This document shows, piece by piece, positions 6,594 to 7,163 of a stretch of 7,163 bases of DNA (position 1 is the stretch's first letter; every line of letters begins with the position of its first letter). The translations under genes and the position numbers were made by a program. Under the pieces are notes generated by a model. The model was given only the letters and a program-made list of their open reading frames with translations. It had not been told where the DNA came from and made no database searches. Origin of the DNA: Solirubrobacterales bacterium (GTDB lineage Bacteria; Actinomycetota; Thermoleophilia; Solirubrobacterales; Solirubrobacteraceae); assembly GCA_025964075.1 (NCBI GenBank), contig JAOPZQ010000435.1, positions 1 through 7,163 of the forward strand, given 5' to 3'.

Positions 6594-7163
6594 TCATGCG
6601 ATCCGCTCCATGCCTTCGAGCGCGGGGGCGGCCCCGACGGCGATTCCCGCGAGCGCGAGGCGCCGCGCGACCGGGTGGGCCGCGGAGAACCGGACGACCG
6701 GACGGCCGAGCGCCCCGAGGCTCTCGACGACGAGCGCGATCAACGCTTCGCTCGCTCCGTCCGGTGGTAGCCACGCGATCGCGTCCTGCTCGGCGAGCGC
6801 TCGGTCCATGCCCTCGTCTCGCGGGCGGCCGACGGCGAGCACCGTAGGACCGGCGACGACCGCCGCCGCGCGCCCGATCGTCGAGGCCGCGAGCAGGGTG
6901 TCGTCATCGAGCGCGACGCGCACGAGGCGGCCCACGGCGCTCGCGTCGATCTCTCGCGTGCGTAGTGCGGCGGCCGCACGCGCGGCGGCGCGGCCGGCGG
7001 GCGCTCCGCCCGGCACCGGACCCCAGTGGCAGAGCAGCGCGCACCGGGAGTCGTGCATCCGAGCCAGACCGAGAGCCAGTGCGGCACCCGTGGCCGTGGC
7101 GAGTCGAGCCGGCGCGACGACTCCGACCGCGTACGGCGCCGCTGTGCCCGCACTCCGCGCTTG
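6594..7163 (-). CDS. Ala-rich protein of unknown function, N-terminus beyond window edge
   Basis: The frame is open from the right edge (base 7163) to a TGA at 6596-6594, giving 189 visible residues. An internal ATG at 7058 could start a 154-residue form, but the in-frame sequence upstream (AAPYAVGVVAPARLATATGAA) continues without a stop and looks like protein, so the true start is probably outside. I do not recognise the family. The protein is rich in Ala, Arg, Leu and Val, with alternating short hydrophobic strands and helices: CALLCHWGP (about 41-49), RLVRVALDDDTLL, VVAGPTVLAVGRPRDEGMDRALAEQDAIAWLPPDGASEAL and LVVESLGALGRPVVRF. This pattern suggests a soluble alpha/beta (Rossmann-like) fold; GRPRDEGMDRALAEQDAI looks like a strand-turn-helix. 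No Walker A or catalytic motif is visible. It converges on the MFS gene, so it belongs to a different transcript. Confidence 0.7.
   Translation of the reverse strand, partial: QARSAGTAAPYAVGVVAPARLATATGAALALGLARMHDSRCALLCHWGPVPGGAPAGRAAARAAAALRTREIDASAVGRLVRVALDDDTLLAASTIGRAAAVVAGPTVLAVGRPRDEGMDRALAEQDAIAWLPPDGASEALIALVVESLGALGRPVVRFSAAHPVARRLALAGIAVGAAPALEGMERIA

Noticed and set aside
4168..6774. Minus-strand frame of 868 codons across tetR, the MFS gene and the hairpin
   Set aside because: It spans two well-supported genes, an intergenic gap and a hairpin. Its sequence is low-complexity Arg/Asp/Glu/Gly/Ala, an antisense artefact of high GC content.
6137..6847. Plus-strand frame of 236 codons overlapping the MFS C-terminus and the right-hand gene
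   Set aside because: Ser/Arg/Pro/Ala low-complexity product running across the stop codon of one gene and the antisense of another.

Overview
The window is very GC-rich, with strong G/C bias at third codon positions, many long antisense shadow frames and few SD-independent cues. This fits a high-GC actinobacterium; protein style suggests Thermoleophilia/Solirubrobacterales-like, but that is an impression, not a search result. No RNA genes, CRISPR array, insertion sequence or attachment site is visible.

Layout. Positions 1-4025 (minus strand) hold a two-gene operon, hyuA (4025-1899) followed after 2 bp by hyuB (1896 to the left edge, C-terminus cut off). Together they encode the two large subunits of a hydantoinase/5-oxoprolinase/acetone-carboxylase-type ATP-dependent enzyme. 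The hyuB frame is open over all 632 codons from its start to base 1. A 157-bp divergent intergenic region (4026-4182) separates it from a plus-strand TetR-family regulator (4183-4821). After 117 bp comes a 14-helix DHA2-type MFS transporter (4939-6501, plus). A perfect 8-bp-stem hairpin lies after the transporter, and a convergent, Ala-rich protein of unknown function enters from the right edge (7163-6594, minus).

How the parts may work together. The divergent region has a good promoter for hyuA (TTGACT, 18 bp, TAAGAA, then a strong SD). It also has a TANNNT box placed so that the tetR transcript would begin at its start codon, that is, a leaderless mRNA. A perfect 10-bp palindrome (ACCGATCGGT) lies inside the tetR promoter, and related half-sites (AGACCGG, AGACCAGG, TCGGTA) surround the hyuA promoter. 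The simplest model is a self-regulating TetR repressor that also controls hyuAB and perhaps the MFS pump, in response to a small carbonyl, lactam or hydantoin-like compound. The substrate cannot be read from the sequence. The HyuB N-terminus looks more like acetone-carboxylase alpha subunits than short hydantoinase B proteins, which makes a ketone carboxylase a reasonable but unproven option.
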